From Haloferax sp. Q22 (GTDB taxonomy: Archaea > Halobacteriota > Halobacteria > Halobacteriales > Haloferacaceae), in the NCBI RefSeq assembly GCF_001482285.1, contig NZ_LOEP01000016.1, forward strand, positions 62,001 to 126,000: 64,000 bases of DNA. The letters are read 5' to 3'. Below, one piece after another: positions 8,326-17,045 of the stretch. A program made the translations under genes and the position numbers. Numbering within the stretch: the stretch's first letter is position 1; every line of letters starts with the position of its first letter. A model generated the notes under the pieces. That model made no database searches, was not told where the DNA came from, and worked only from the letters and a program-made list of their open reading frames with translations.

Positions 8326-8937
8326 ATGATGACCGACGAACTCGACACCTTGCTCGAATGGTTCGACTTGAAGGACGAACTTCGGACGGGATGGGTGCTT
8401 CGGAATATCGACTCGCCTGAATCGGTCGCAGCCCACACGTGGGGGACAGCGTCGCTTTGTCTGCTCTACGCCGAGCAGGAAGAGATTGACCGTCAGAAAG
8501 CAGTGACGATGGCACTCATTCACGACCTCGGCGAAGCTCGAACGGGCGATATCGCAACCCGCGCAGAGGAGGGACGCCAGACCACTCCCACGTCCGAGAA
8601 GGAGGCAGCTGAACGGAGCGCAGTAACCGATCTCGTCGGACCTTTCAACGACAGCGAACTGCTGGCGCTCTGGGAAGAGTACGAAGCCCGTGACACCCCG
8701 ACGGCACAGTTCGTCAAGGACATGGATCTGATCGATAATTGTCTCCAAGCGCTCAAGTACGAGCGCCAAACTCGGTACGACGAGGCCGAGGCGAACGATC
8801 ACTTTGCCGAGTTCGAGAATTTGGACGAGTTCTTTGCTACCGCCGCGCCTCGCCTCCGGACAGCGTTCGGACAGAACTTGTTCGAGCAAATCAAATCGCA
8901 GTACGAACGAGAACTCGGGCGACCCTGCCAACTCTGA
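8326..8937 (+). CDS. HD-domain nucleotide phosphohydrolase (YfbR/HDDC2-like)
   Basis: A 203-residue HD-superfamily protein. The metal ligands read as H37 in AAHTWG, H66-D67 in ALIHDLGE and a distal Asp in KDMDLIDN (132-134). The ARTGDI segment after the HD motif matches the 5'-deoxynucleotidase YfbR/HDDC2 group, which removes the phosphate from dNMPs. The gene uses more A/T-ending codons than its neighbours and has longer, less biased flanks, a hint of more recent acquisition. ATG at 8326 or 8329 are equally possible. Confidence 0.8.
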   Translation: MMTDELDTLLEWFDLKDELRTGWVLRNIDSPESVAAHTWGTASLCLLYAEQEEIDRQKAVTMALIHDLGEARTGDIATRAEEGRQTTPTSEKEAAERSAVTDLVGPFNDSELLALWEEYEARDTPTAQFVKDMDLIDNCLQALKYERQTRYDEAEANDHFAEFENLDEFFATAAPRLRTAFGQNLFEQIKSQYERELGRPCQL

Positions 8938-9083
8938 ATACGTCTTTCAGTCGCAACTTCCCTGGTCGGTGTCGCACCTGTACTGACCGCAGAGAGTCTG
9001 ACTACACCATCTGCTAAGGAGTTCAAAGAGTCGAATGGGTGGAAAAGCCGCGACCGCACCGAACTGAGCAGACGATTCGTCGA

Positions 9084-10151
9084 TTAGTCGTCCGCGAACT
9101 CTGCGCGCGCCTGCTCAGCGAATCCAGACGGGCTACCGGAGATACCGATACCGAGCGTCTGGTCCGTGAGTTCCATGCTCGTCTGCTGGTCTTCGATGTC
9201 GAACATCGCGCGGATGGCGTCGACGTTCTCGGGAATCACGTCGGACTGCTGGTGGATGGCTTGGAACAGGTAGAGGTCCCGGCCGTTGACGCCGATAGAC
9301 TCGCCCCACACACAGTTCTCCCACATGTCGCCGCGCGGGCGGCCCGCGTCGAGTGCGAAGTCCATGAGCTTACCCGCGCCGTCGATGCCCATGCCCTCCG
9401 GGATGACGTAGACGCGGTTCTCGCCTTCGAGCAGTTGCCGGACGTGCGCGCCGGTCACGTCGTCTTCGAGCGTGACGTTGAGCGCGTGGACGTGCATCAG
9501 CGTCGCCGGGACCTTCAGCCCGAGCGTATCGATTTCGAGGTCGGGGAAGATGGTCTTCACGTCGGGGCCGTGGTGAGAAGGAATCTTGATCGGGTTCGGC
9601 AGGATGTCGTTTATCGGCCCACGGGAGTTCTGTCCGGGGTCGCCGCCGCGGCGGACGAGCGTCGCCCGGACCTTCTCGACGCCGTACTCCGCTTCGAGCG
9701 GGGCGATGATGCGCGAGAGACCGGTCGTGTTACAGGAGACGACGCGGACGTAGTCGGCGTCGCGGGCGGCGTCGAAGTTGGCCCGCGCGTTGAAGCTCAC
9801 GTCGGCCACGTCGGCGTCCTCGCCGCCCTGGAAGATGGCGGGCGTGTGGTGTGTCTCGTACAGTTCGCGGTTCTCCGCGCCGATGCCCGACGGCGTGCAG
9901 TCGACGATGATGTCCGCCTCCGCGACCAGTTCGTCCACCTCGCCGGCGAGGTCGACGCCGGCCTCGGAAAACAGCGGTGAACGTTCGGGAATCGCGGCGT
10001 ACATCGGGTAGCCGCGTTCGCCCGCGGTGTGCGCTTCGAAGTTGGGCTGGGTCTTGGCCACGCCGATGAGTTCCATGTCGGGCTGCGCGTTGACCGCGTC
10101 GGCGACGCGCTTTCCGATTGTGCCGTAGCCGTTGACACCCACTCGTATCAT
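9084..10151 (-). CDS. gapII: Glyceraldehyde-3-phosphate dehydrogenase, type II (archaeal class)
   Basis: A 355-residue archaeal-type phosphorylating GAPDH. The Rossmann motif is [13 protein letters not shown] (4-16), the catalytic Cys140 lies in VVSCNTTGL, and RRGGDP plus the [11 protein letters not shown] segment are family hallmarks. As I recall, the H. volcanii type II enzyme works in gluconeogenesis while type I works in glycolysis. ATG 10151 is preferred to a TTG 9 nt upstream; a TATA-like TAACTATAG (minus strand, 10174-10182) sits 27 nt before it. The gene is on the opposite strand to type I GAPDH and pgk and so is regulated independently. Confidence 0.95.
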   Translation of the reverse strand: MIRVGVNGYGTIGKRVADAVNAQPDMELIGVAKTQPNFEAHTAGERGYPMYAAIPERSPLFSEAGVDLAGEVDELVAEADIIVDCTPSGIGAENRELYETHHTPAIFQGGEDADVADVSFNARANFDAARDADYVRVVSCNTTGLSRIIAPLEAEYGVEKVRATLVRRGGDPGQNSRGPINDILPNPIKIPSHHGPDVKTIFPDLEIDTLGLKVPATLMHVHALNVTLEDDVTGAHVRQLLEGENRVYVIPEGMGIDGAGKLMDFALDAGRPRGDMWENCVWGESIGVNGRDLYLFQAIHQQSDVIPENVDAIRAMFDIEDQQTSMELTDQTLGIGISGSPSGFAEQARAEFADD

Positions 10152-10173
10152 GGGTGACAAACGACCGGGCCCG

Positions 10174-10182
10174 ACTATAGTT
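10174..10182 (-). promoter_or_regulatory. TATA-like box of type II GAPDH gene
   Basis: Minus-strand TAACTATAG, 27 nt upstream of the ATG at 10151, within an AT-rich 40-nt block (10172-10212). It predicts a leaderless transcript. AT-rich sequence further upstream (10192-10212) could host regulator binding, but I see no clean palindrome. Confidence 0.5.
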
Positions 10183-10340
10183 ATTTCGATGGTTAATACT
10201 TAGAAATTAACTCTCGGGCGAGTGAGTCCCTTGATTACCTCCGAGGCGAGTGAAACCGCCGATTCGGGGCGACGGGGCGGGAGCCGAACGCGAGGGGGCA
10301 GATGGGAACGCCTAACAGCGCCGCCGGCGCAGGTTCCCCC

Positions 10341-11300
10341 ATGCCCGAATCCGACGCAGACCTCCGCGCCGCCAGCGAGACGGCGGTCCGCCAGTGTCTC
10401 GACCTCCAACCCGACGAGTCGCTCGTCGTCGTCACCGACGACAAGCGCGAGCGTATCGGCGAGGCGCTCTACGAGGTCGCCAGCGAAGTGACCGACGACG
10501 CGACTATCGTCCGCTACCCGCCGGGGAACCAACACGGCGAGGAGCCGCCCGCGCCGGTCGCCGCCGCCATGCAGGCCTGCGACGCCTTTCTCGCGCCGAC
10601 GACGAAGAGCCTGAGCCACACCCGCGCCCGCGGCAACGCCTGCGACGCCGGCGCTCGCGGCGCGACGCTGCCGGGCATCACCGAGGAAGTGTTCGTCACC
10701 GGCCTCGACGCCGACTACGACGACATCTACGACCACAGCGCGGCGATGCTCGACGCCGTCGGCGACGCCGACGAACTCCGCGTCACGACCGAGACGGGCA
10801 CGGACATCACGTTCGTCCGCGGCGACCGCGAGTGGCTCGCCGACACCGGCGCAATCGCGGAGGCTGGCTCGTTTTCGAACCTCCCGGCGGGCGAAATCTT
10901 CCTCAGCCCCGCGTCCGCGACGGGCACCTACGTCGTCGACGGGACGATGATGCCTCACGGCCTCCTCGATGAGGGACAGGAACTCCGCTTCGAGGTCGAA
11001 GACGGCTACGTCACCGATATTTCCGACGACGACATCCGCGAGCAGGTCGAGGCCGCAGCCGAGGAAGTCGGCGACGACGCCTACAACCTCGCCGAAATCG
11101 GCATCGGAACCAACGTCGGCGTCACCAACCTCGTCGGCTCCGTCCTGCTCGACGAGAAGGCCGCGGGCACGGTCCACATCGCCATCGGCGACGACGCCGG
11201 CATCGGCGGCGACACCGACGCGCCGCTCCACCTCGACGGCATCATCCGCGAGCCGACGGTGTACGCCGACGGCGAGGAAGTCGACCTGCCGCGGCCCTGA
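10341..11300 (+). CDS. M29-type aminopeptidase (thermophilic metallopeptidase family)
   Basis: A 319-residue protein resembling family M29 aminopeptidases, which remove N-terminal residues with a two-metal site. Recognisable blocks are FSNLPAGEIFLSP in the centre, then AEIGIGTNVGVTNL, LLDEKAAGTVHIAIGD and APLHLDGI near the C-terminus, matching the GE, GTN, DEK-GT-H and H-D ligand regions of the family. It is shorter at the N-terminus than bacterial AmpS/AmpT (about 410 residues). ATG 10341 is chosen over 10302 because the intervening Ala/Gly/Pro stretch is not conserved. It is convergent with the lipoprotein gene. Confidence 0.82.
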   Translation: MPESDADLRAASETAVRQCLDLQPDESLVVVTDDKRERIGEALYEVASEVTDDATIVRYPPGNQHGEEPPAPVAAAMQACDAFLAPTTKSLSHTRARGNACDAGARGATLPGITEEVFVTGLDADYDDIYDHSAAMLDAVGDADELRVTTETGTDITFVRGDREWLADTGAIAEAGSFSNLPAGEIFLSPASATGTYVVDGTMMPHGLLDEGQELRFEVEDGYVTDISDDDIREQVEAAAEEVGDDAYNLAEIGIGTNVGVTNLVGSVLLDEKAAGTVHIAIGDDAGIGGDTDAPLHLDGIIREPTVYADGEEVDLPRP

Positions 11301-11328
11301 GTTCGGACCGAGCGCCGACACGCTGATT

Positions 11329-12591
11329 TTAGCCGACGAGACAGCGTCCGCCGACGGTCAGCGCGCACGATTCGAGACAGCGCAGTTCGTTGCGGTGGGC
11401 GAGGTAGACCGCGCCATCGACGACTGCAATCGACTCGCGCATCTGTCCAAACGGAATCGGACCGCGACCGAGGGTCGACCCCGTCCGCGCGTCGAAAGCG
11501 TAGAGATACTGCTTGGGGTCTTCCGCGTCGGTGAGTGCGGGGACGTAGACGACCGACCCGGCGACGACTGGTGTCCAGCTTATCGCCACCGAAGCCGCCG
11601 GGTCGAACGACCAGACCGCCTTGCCGGTGTCGAGTCGGCGAACCGAGAACGCACCGTCGGCAACGTAGTAGACGAGTCCTTCAGCGACCGCGATGCCCGC
11701 AGGGGTTCGCCTACTGGCGGGCTTTCGCCAACGAATCTCGCGACTCCGCCGGTCGAGCGCCGCGACGAAGCCGGGGTCGCCGTCGAGCGGGACGAGAAGC
11801 GTGTCGCCTGCGACTGTGACGGGTCCGCCGACGGGGAGCGACCGTTCCCACTTTCGCGCACCGGTTTCGAGGTCGAGCGCGACGAGGCCCGCCTCGCCCC
11901 CACGGAAGGGGACGTAGACGGTTCCGCCGGCCGCTGAGAGCATCAGCGGACGGCGGCGGGAGGCGAATCCGGCCCGCCACACTGGGTCGCCCGTCTCTGC
12001 GTCGACCGCAACGACGCCAACGGGCGGAATTCGCTCCCCGTAGGTCGCGGTCACAACCAGACCGCCGGAGACGACCGGCGGGGCGGTGCGCGGATACGGT
12101 CTTCCAGTGGTCGGCACCGGGTGAGTCCAGCGGAGGCGTCCGTCGGTCGAGAGCGCGTGAAGCCCGTCGAACGACCGGACGTAAACGCGGCCGTCGGCGA
12201 CGACCACCGAGTCGTGGTGGGAGGCGGGGCCGTGCGTCTCGGCTTCGGTGACGACGGTTCGCCACAGTTCTTCCCCGCTCGTCGCGTCGAACGCGGAGAC
12301 GACCGTCTCGTGGGCGACACCGTACTCGCGGGTATGCAGGTGATACACGGTCCCGTCGGCGACGACCGGAGAACTCGTCGGATACCCCCCGAACACGTCG
12401 GTGCGCCACGCCACGTAGAGGTCGCCGGTCGGTCCGTCAGCGGGCGAAAACCCGGTTCGGGCGTCATCGTACCCGCGGCGCGACCACGTCCCCTCGTAAG
12501 TCGGCGAGTCGGCGGTGACACAGCCGGCAGTCGCGGCCAGTCCGGCGGCTCCGAGCGAGGTGAGAAACCGGCGACGTGTCGGACCGGACAT
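11329..12591 (-). CDS. PQQ-type beta-propeller lipoprotein, Tat-exported
   Basis: A 420-residue exported protein. The start MSGPTRRRFLTSLGAAGLAA is a twin-arginine signal ending in a lipobox with Cys24 (ATAGC), so it should be anchored outside the membrane. The body has repeated blade-like units with Trp and GxVY patterns (VADGTVYHLHT, VADGRVYVRS, VVSGGLVVTAT, VADGAFSVRRLDTG), typical of PQQ/BamB-like propellers. There is no sign of an enzymatic domain, so a binding or scaffold role is more likely than a quinoprotein dehydrogenase. It is divergent from the zinc finger gene. Confidence 0.82.
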   Translation of the reverse strand: MSGPTRRRFLTSLGAAGLAATAGCVTADSPTYEGTWSRRGYDDARTGFSPADGPTGDLYVAWRTDVFGGYPTSSPVVADGTVYHLHTREYGVAHETVVSAFDATSGEELWRTVVTEAETHGPASHHDSVVVADGRVYVRSFDGLHALSTDGRLRWTHPVPTTGRPYPRTAPPVVSGGLVVTATYGERIPPVGVVAVDAETGDPVWRAGFASRRRPLMLSAAGGTVYVPFRGGEAGLVALDLETGARKWERSLPVGGPVTVAGDTLLVPLDGDPGFVAALDRRSREIRWRKPASRRTPAGIAVAEGLVYYVADGAFSVRRLDTGKAVWSFDPAASVAISWTPVVAGSVVYVPALTDAEDPKQYLYAFDARTGSTLGRGPIPFGQMRESIAVVDGAVYLAHRNELRCLESCALTVGGRCLVG

Positions 12592-12733
12592 CGTGCAAAT
12601 GTTGGCTTAGTAAAAACAAAAACCGACCGGCTGCGACGCTTCCGCACCGGCGCGGACGCCCACCCCCGCTACCAACACCCACGGTCGAGTGGAGAAAGGC
12701 GGCTTTTTACGGCCTGATGGGCTAGCGACCCGT

Positions 12734-13390
12734 ATGAGCCTACCCGACGCCGGCGAGCGCGTCCCCCTCTCCTGTCCGACGTGTTCGCCCGACGAACCCA
12801 CCGTTCACGAGGTGCTGAAGCCCGGCGGTCACTCGACCGTCCGGTGTACCGAATGCGGCCACGTCCACAAGGAGAAAGTCGAGATTCCCGACGAAACCGA
12901 GATGAACGTCGTCGTCTCGCAGGACGGTGACTCCGTCTCGACCGAAGTGCCCGTGCCGGTCGGCACGACCATCGAGGTCGGCGACGAGTTCATCGTCGAC
13001 ACGCCCGAAGCGATTCAGCTCGTGCGCATCACGGGCATCGAAGTCGGCCCCGAACAGCGCGCCGACGAGGCCGAGGTGGCCGACGTGAAGACCGTCTGGA
13101 CCCGCGTCGTCGACAACGTCGCGGTCAACGTCACCATCCACCCGAAGGACGGCAAGCGCGAGGACACCCGCAGCGTCACCGTCAACGTCCCCGGCGACTA
13201 CGAGTTCGTCGTCGGCGAGACGGAGGCGTTCGGCGACGAGGAGGTCGAAATCGAAGGCCTTGTCGTCCGCTCGGACGCTCCGGAGTACCGCCACGGCAAG
13301 CTCGACCACCCCGGCGACATGGTGTACGCGAAGGACGCGAAGCGCGTCTATGCCCGCGACCAGACCTCGACCGCGTGGTCGGTCTGGTAA
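12734..13390 (+). CDS. HVO_0476-type zinc finger protein
   Basis: A 218-residue protein with an N-terminal zinc ribbon made by CPTC (C14, C17) and CTEC (C38, C41), followed by a beta-rich domain with repeated VEVG/VPV strands (about 50-215). I recognise it as the haloarchaeal family named after H. volcanii HVO_0476; no function is established. The zinc ribbon suggests nucleic-acid or protein binding. ATG 12734 precedes MSLPDAGERVPLSCPTC; the longer frame adds a non-conserved 15 residues. A methyltransferase follows 97 nt downstream on the same strand. Confidence 0.82.
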   Translation: MSLPDAGERVPLSCPTCSPDEPTVHEVLKPGGHSTVRCTECGHVHKEKVEIPDETEMNVVVSQDGDSVSTEVPVPVGTTIEVGDEFIVDTPEAIQLVRITGIEVGPEQRADEAEVADVKTVWTRVVDNVAVNVTIHPKDGKREDTRSVTVNVPGDYEFVVGETEAFGDEEVEIEGLVVRSDAPEYRHGKLDHPGDMVYAKDAKRVYARDQTSTAWSVW

Positions 13391-13487
13391 GGGCGAAAGC
13401 GACGCCGAAACGCTCCGCCACGCCAACACCGGGCGGCACCGCCCGCCCAACGCACGACCTTTTGTCTCCCGACCCGTCGGTGCGACC

Positions 13488-14426
13488 ATGCCTACCCGCG
13501 ACCGGTCGCAGTCGTCGGTCGAATCGCTCGCGCTCCTGTGGGCCGCCCGCGAGAGCGGCGTCATCGACGCGCTCACGACGAGCGCCGGCACCGCCGAGGC
13601 TGTGGCCGAGACCGCCGGTATCGACTCCCGAGCCGCCCGCATCACGGTCGAGGCGCTGGCCGCGATGGGCTTCATCAAGCGCGTCGGCGACGAGTACGAG
13701 ATAACCAACCGCGCGCTCGGCTTCCTCGCCAAGCGCGACGTTCGCTCCATCGGTCGCCTCCCGCACGCGCTCGACCGCTTTTCGCTCTACGCCGACCTCC
13801 CGGAGACGATGGTGTCCGGCGAGTCGCCCGCGCTCCCGGACGACTGGCTTCGGAACCGACTCGGCGCGCACGACGCCGCCGAGGAGTCGGTCGTCCGGGC
13901 CTGCGTGACTGCCGCGGTCCGCGAGGCGCCCGACGCGACGCGCGTCCTCGACCTCGGCGGTGCGTCGGGCGTCTTCGCCCGCGAGTTCGTCGCCCGCGGC
14001 CGCGACGTGACGCTCGTCGACGACGCCGAGACTGTGGAAGTCGTCCGACCGCTTCTCTCCCGCGCCGGCGTGGATCTCGTCGCGGGCGACTCGACCGACC
14101 CGCCGGTATCGGGCTTCGGATTGGTCTTCGTCGGCGACGCCTTCGCTGGGCGCGACCCGGACGGCGCGCGAGCGCTCGTCTCCGGCGCGCACGACACCCT
14201 CGAACCCGGTGGGTCGGCGGTGTTCGTCGATAGTCTCCACGGGCGCTGTCCGACCGAGGCGACTGCGGGGCGGGCGGTGGACGCGCTCGCCACCGGCCGC
14301 GGCGACCTCTACGACGAGCCGACGGTTCGCTCGTGGGTCGAATCGGCCGGATTCGGCGGCTGTACGGTCCGAGACGTGCCAGGGACCGACCTGCAGGCGG
14401 TCGTCGGCGAGCGTGCGGTTGATTAG
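13488..14426 (+). CDS. SAM-dependent methyltransferase with N-terminal winged helix
   Basis: A 312-residue class I methyltransferase of the small-molecule O-methyltransferase type. Residues 10-85 look like the winged-helix dimerisation domain (SLALLWAARESGVIDAL, then EALAAMGFIKRVGDEYE). The SAM-binding motif is VLDLGGASGVFAREF (153-167), followed by VTLVDDAE. No catalytic His/Asp pair can be assigned with confidence and the substrate is unknown. It is followed after 21 nt by a second methyltransferase, so the two are probably cotranscribed. Confidence 0.78.
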   Translation: MPTRDRSQSSVESLALLWAARESGVIDALTTSAGTAEAVAETAGIDSRAARITVEALAAMGFIKRVGDEYEITNRALGFLAKRDVRSIGRLPHALDRFSLYADLPETMVSGESPALPDDWLRNRLGAHDAAEESVVRACVTAAVREAPDATRVLDLGGASGVFAREFVARGRDVTLVDDAETVEVVRPLLSRAGVDLVAGDSTDPPVSGFGLVFVGDAFAGRDPDGARALVSGAHDTLEPGGSAVFVDSLHGRCPTEATAGRAVDALATGRGDLYDEPTVRSWVESAGFGGCTVRDVPGTDLQAVVGERAVD

Positions 14427-14447
14427 GACCGACCTCCGAGTTCGGCT

Positions 14448-15182
14448 ATGGACAACTCGGTGCTGCGCGACGACATGGTCGACGGCCTGGAGCACTCGCT
14501 GGAGTCGCTCCCGGAGGCCGTCTCCATCGCCATGCGCAGCGTCCCGCGACACGAGTTCATCACCGACTCGCCGTACCAGAACCGCCCGACGGAGCACCGC
14601 GACACGAACACGACCATCCTCGCGCCGACGACGGTCGCGCGCCTGCTCTCCGCGCTCGACCCGCAACCGGACGACGAGGTACTCGTCGTCGGCGCGGGCG
14701 TCGGCTACACCGCCGCGGTCCTCGCCGAAATCGTCGGCGACGCCCGCGTCCACGCGGTCGACATCACGCGTTCGCTCGTCTACGAGGCCCGCGAGAACCT
14801 CCAGCGCGCCGGCTACGGCGGCGTCCTCGTGGACTGCCGCGACGGCGCGGAGGGGCTGGCCGACTACGCGCCGTTCGACCGCATCCTCGTCGAAGCCTCG
14901 GCGGTCCGCCCGCCCGCACGACTCCTCGCGCAACTCGCCGACGGCGGCCGGCTCGTCATGCCGAAAGGCGTCGGCGAACAGACGCTCGTCGCCGTCGAGG
15001 ACGGCGAGGTGGCCGAGTCGTTCGGCCCGCTGTCGTTCAAACCGCTGCTCGTGGACGGCGAACAGACGGGGAGCATCGTCAGAAACCGGACGCGACGCGA
15101 GGACCCCGAGTACGAGGGCCGGGGCTGGCACGCCGGCCACGGCTGGGAACAAGACTGGATAGACTGGGGCGGTCGCGGGTAG
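14448..15182 (+). CDS. Protein-L-isoaspartate O-methyltransferase-like protein
   Basis: A 244-residue PCMT-family protein. The SAM motif is VLVVGAGVGYTAAVLAE (78-94), with VHAVDI and RILVEASA following in order. PCMT repairs isoaspartyl residues in aged proteins. The substrate loop normally reads T-I-S-x-P; here it is TTILAP (55-60), so the Ser that contacts the substrate is Leu. Many haloarchaea carry one canonical and one diverged copy, and this looks like the diverged one, so isoaspartyl activity is uncertain. It lies 21 nt after another methyltransferase. Confidence 0.78.
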   Translation: MDNSVLRDDMVDGLEHSLESLPEAVSIAMRSVPRHEFITDSPYQNRPTEHRDTNTTILAPTTVARLLSALDPQPDDEVLVVGAGVGYTAAVLAEIVGDARVHAVDITRSLVYEARENLQRAGYGGVLVDCRDGAEGLADYAPFDRILVEASAVRPPARLLAQLADGGRLVMPKGVGEQTLVAVEDGEVAESFGPLSFKPLLVDGEQTGSIVRNRTRREDPEYEGRGWHAGHGWEQDWIDWGGRG

Positions 15183-15301
15183 ACGAGTAGGACTGAGCCC
15201 TCGACGTGTCGGCCGACGTGACAGTCACGCTTCTCCGAGCGCGGGAACCACCAATTTACGATTTAGCCGCGGAGCGCGTAACTAGAGCCGGTGAATCAAC
15301 C

Positions 15302-15577
15302 ATGGAGAAGAACGTCGGCGGCTACGATCGCATCGCGCGCGCCGTCCTCGGACCAGTGCTCATCGTCGTCGGGGCGGCGAGCCTCGCGGGCTTCCTGACC
15401 ATCGCAGCCGGAACCCTCGGACTCGTCGTCGCGGTCGCGGCGCTCCTCGTCGGAGCGGTCCTCGCGACCACGGCAATCACCCAAAAATGCCCGCTGAACG
15501 ACCTGCTGGGCTTCAACACCTACGAGGGCGCGAAGACGACCGAGACCGAATCCGCGGGCAAGCCCCGCGCGCAATAA
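15302..15577 (+). CDS. DUF2892 (YgaP-type) small membrane protein
   Basis: A 91-residue membrane protein. MEKNVGGYDRIARAVLGP and the end of the domain, CPLNDLLGFNTYE, are the DUF2892 signatures, enclosing two transmembrane segments (about 14-34 and 39-62). In bacteria the domain is often fused to rhodanese in YgaP; here it is alone. ATG 15302 is preferred because the 32-residue extension is not membrane-like or conserved. The function is unknown. Confidence 0.85.
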   Translation: MEKNVGGYDRIARAVLGPVLIVVGAASLAGFLTIAAGTLGLVVAVAALLVGAVLATTAITQKCPLNDLLGFNTYEGAKTTETESAGKPRAQ

Positions 15578-15589
15578 TCATTTTCGAGT

Positions 15590-15608
15590 GAGCTGCTGAC
15601 GGCAGCTC
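15590..15608 (+). terminator. Hairpin after the DUF2892 gene
   Basis: GAGCTGC (15590-15596) pairs perfectly with GCAGCTC (15602-15608) around a 5-nt loop, 12 nt after the stop codon and preceded by ATTTT. It may end or stabilise the small membrane protein mRNA. Intrinsic archaeal terminators mostly rely on T-runs, so the call is weak. Confidence 0.35.
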
Positions 15609-15720
15609 GTGTTCCGTGGGTTGAACCGTGCGAGCGGACGATTCGTATTTCGCTTTGGTTATCAAAACAGATATCTCGCGGGAAACACCTTTCTCGCCCC
15701 TCCCGAGACCAGGAGTAGCG

Positions 15721-17013
15721 ATGACGCCACCACTCCCGACGCGGGAACAGCTCCCGGACGACCTCCTCGAACGGGCCAACTGGGTCGGGTGGCAAACACG
15801 GACCCGTGACGGTGCCGAAACGACGGTTCTGAAGGGCACGACCGGCGGGCTCGCGTCGGTGACCGACGTTTCGACGTGGACGACGTTCGACGAAGCGCTC
15901 GCGTACGCGCGGGACGGCCCCGCCGACGGGGTGGGGTACGTTTTCACCGACGACGACCCGTTCGTCGTCGTCGACATCGGCGAGTGCCGCGACAGCGAGA
16001 CCGGCGCGACCGAGCGCTGGGCGTGGGAACTCGTCGACCGCCTCGACTCTCACACGCAGGTGAATCCCTCGGGGACGGGCTGTCGCGTCCTCGTCCGCGG
16101 GACGCTTCCGTCGGGAAGCGACCGAACTGAGAACCTCGAACTCTCGGACGGCGCGGGCTTTTTCCCCGCGACCGGCGACCGACTCGAAGGCACGCCCGCG
16201 GCGATTGCCGAGCGGAGCGACGTGCTCGCGGCAATTCACGGCGCCTACTTCGAAGCCGGCCCGGAGCCGTCGCCGGCCCCGGCGGTCGACTCGGTGGCTC
16301 CGGATTCGTCCGGTGTGCCCGTTGACGCGCGCCTCGACGAGGTGAGCGGCCCGGGCAACGACCTCGCGGACGGCGAGGTTATCGACCGCGCTTCGACCGC
16401 GGTGAACGGCGTGAAGTTCACCCATCTGTGGCGGGGAGACACCAGCGGCTACGACAGCCACGACGACGCGGACGCGGCGCTGTGTTCGATTCTCGCGTTC
16501 TGGACGGCCGGCGACGCGCGCCAGATGTGCCGCCTGTTTCGAGACTGCGAGCTCTTTCGGCCGAAGTGGGACGAGGTGGCGCACGCGGACGGGTCGACCT
16601 ACGGCGCGAAGACGGTCCACCGCGCGATTCGAGAGACGAGCGAGTTCTACGACCCGTCTGGCTGGTCGAGCGCGGTTCGACCCGCGACGACGCCCACGGA
16701 CGAGGACCGACGGGGAGACAGCCGGTCCGACGGCGCGCTCGACGGGCAGCCCGACGACCCCGGGTGTGAACCACGGGGACCGCCGCCGACCACCGCGTCG
16801 CCGGTTGGCGAGCGCGAAGCGTTCGACCGCTTCAGCGAACTCCGGGCGCGGCTCGACGACGCTGTCGACGAGAACCAGCGACTCCGCGACGAACTCGACG
16901 CGGAGCGCGAGCGCCGGCGCGACCTCGAAGCACGGGGACGCGGTGGCGGGGCCGGTGAGAGAGACGAGAAAGCGGGGCGCGGGTGGTCGCTGTTCGACTG
17001 GCTTCGGTCGTGA
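15721..17013 (+). CDS. Orphan NrS-1 polymerase-like protein: degenerate primase domain plus HBD domain
   Basis: 430 residues in three parts. 1-160 resembles a primase-polymerase (AEP) N-terminal domain: VGYVFTDDDPFVVVDIGECR (71-90) and NPSGTGCRVLVRG (115-127). 236-303 is the helical HBD domain of phage NrS-1 polymerase: HLWRGDTSGYDSHDDADAAL, LAFWTAGDARQMCRLFRDCE, PKWD and TYGAKTVHRAI. 364-405 is a coiled coil before a GWSLFDWLRS end. Catalytic motifs are altered: D85-I-G instead of DxD, and no His after SGTG. No helicase domain or replication neighbours are seen. It is probably a domesticated viral or plasmid replication protein without polymerase activity. Confidence 0.72.
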   Translation: MTPPLPTREQLPDDLLERANWVGWQTRTRDGAETTVLKGTTGGLASVTDVSTWTTFDEALAYARDGPADGVGYVFTDDDPFVVVDIGECRDSETGATERWAWELVDRLDSHTQVNPSGTGCRVLVRGTLPSGSDRTENLELSDGAGFFPATGDRLEGTPAAIAERSDVLAAIHGAYFEAGPEPSPAPAVDSVAPDSSGVPVDARLDEVSGPGNDLADGEVIDRASTAVNGVKFTHLWRGDTSGYDSHDDADAALCSILAFWTAGDARQMCRLFRDCELFRPKWDEVAHADGSTYGAKTVHRAIRETSEFYDPSGWSSAVRPATTPTDEDRRGDSRSDGALDGQPDDPGCEPRGPPPTTASPVGEREAFDRFSELRARLDDAVDENQRLRDELDAERERRRDLEARGRGGGAGERDEKAGRGWSLFDWLRS

Positions 17014-17045
17014 GCGACGCTATGTTAGCTGTGTTCTGAGCTGAT

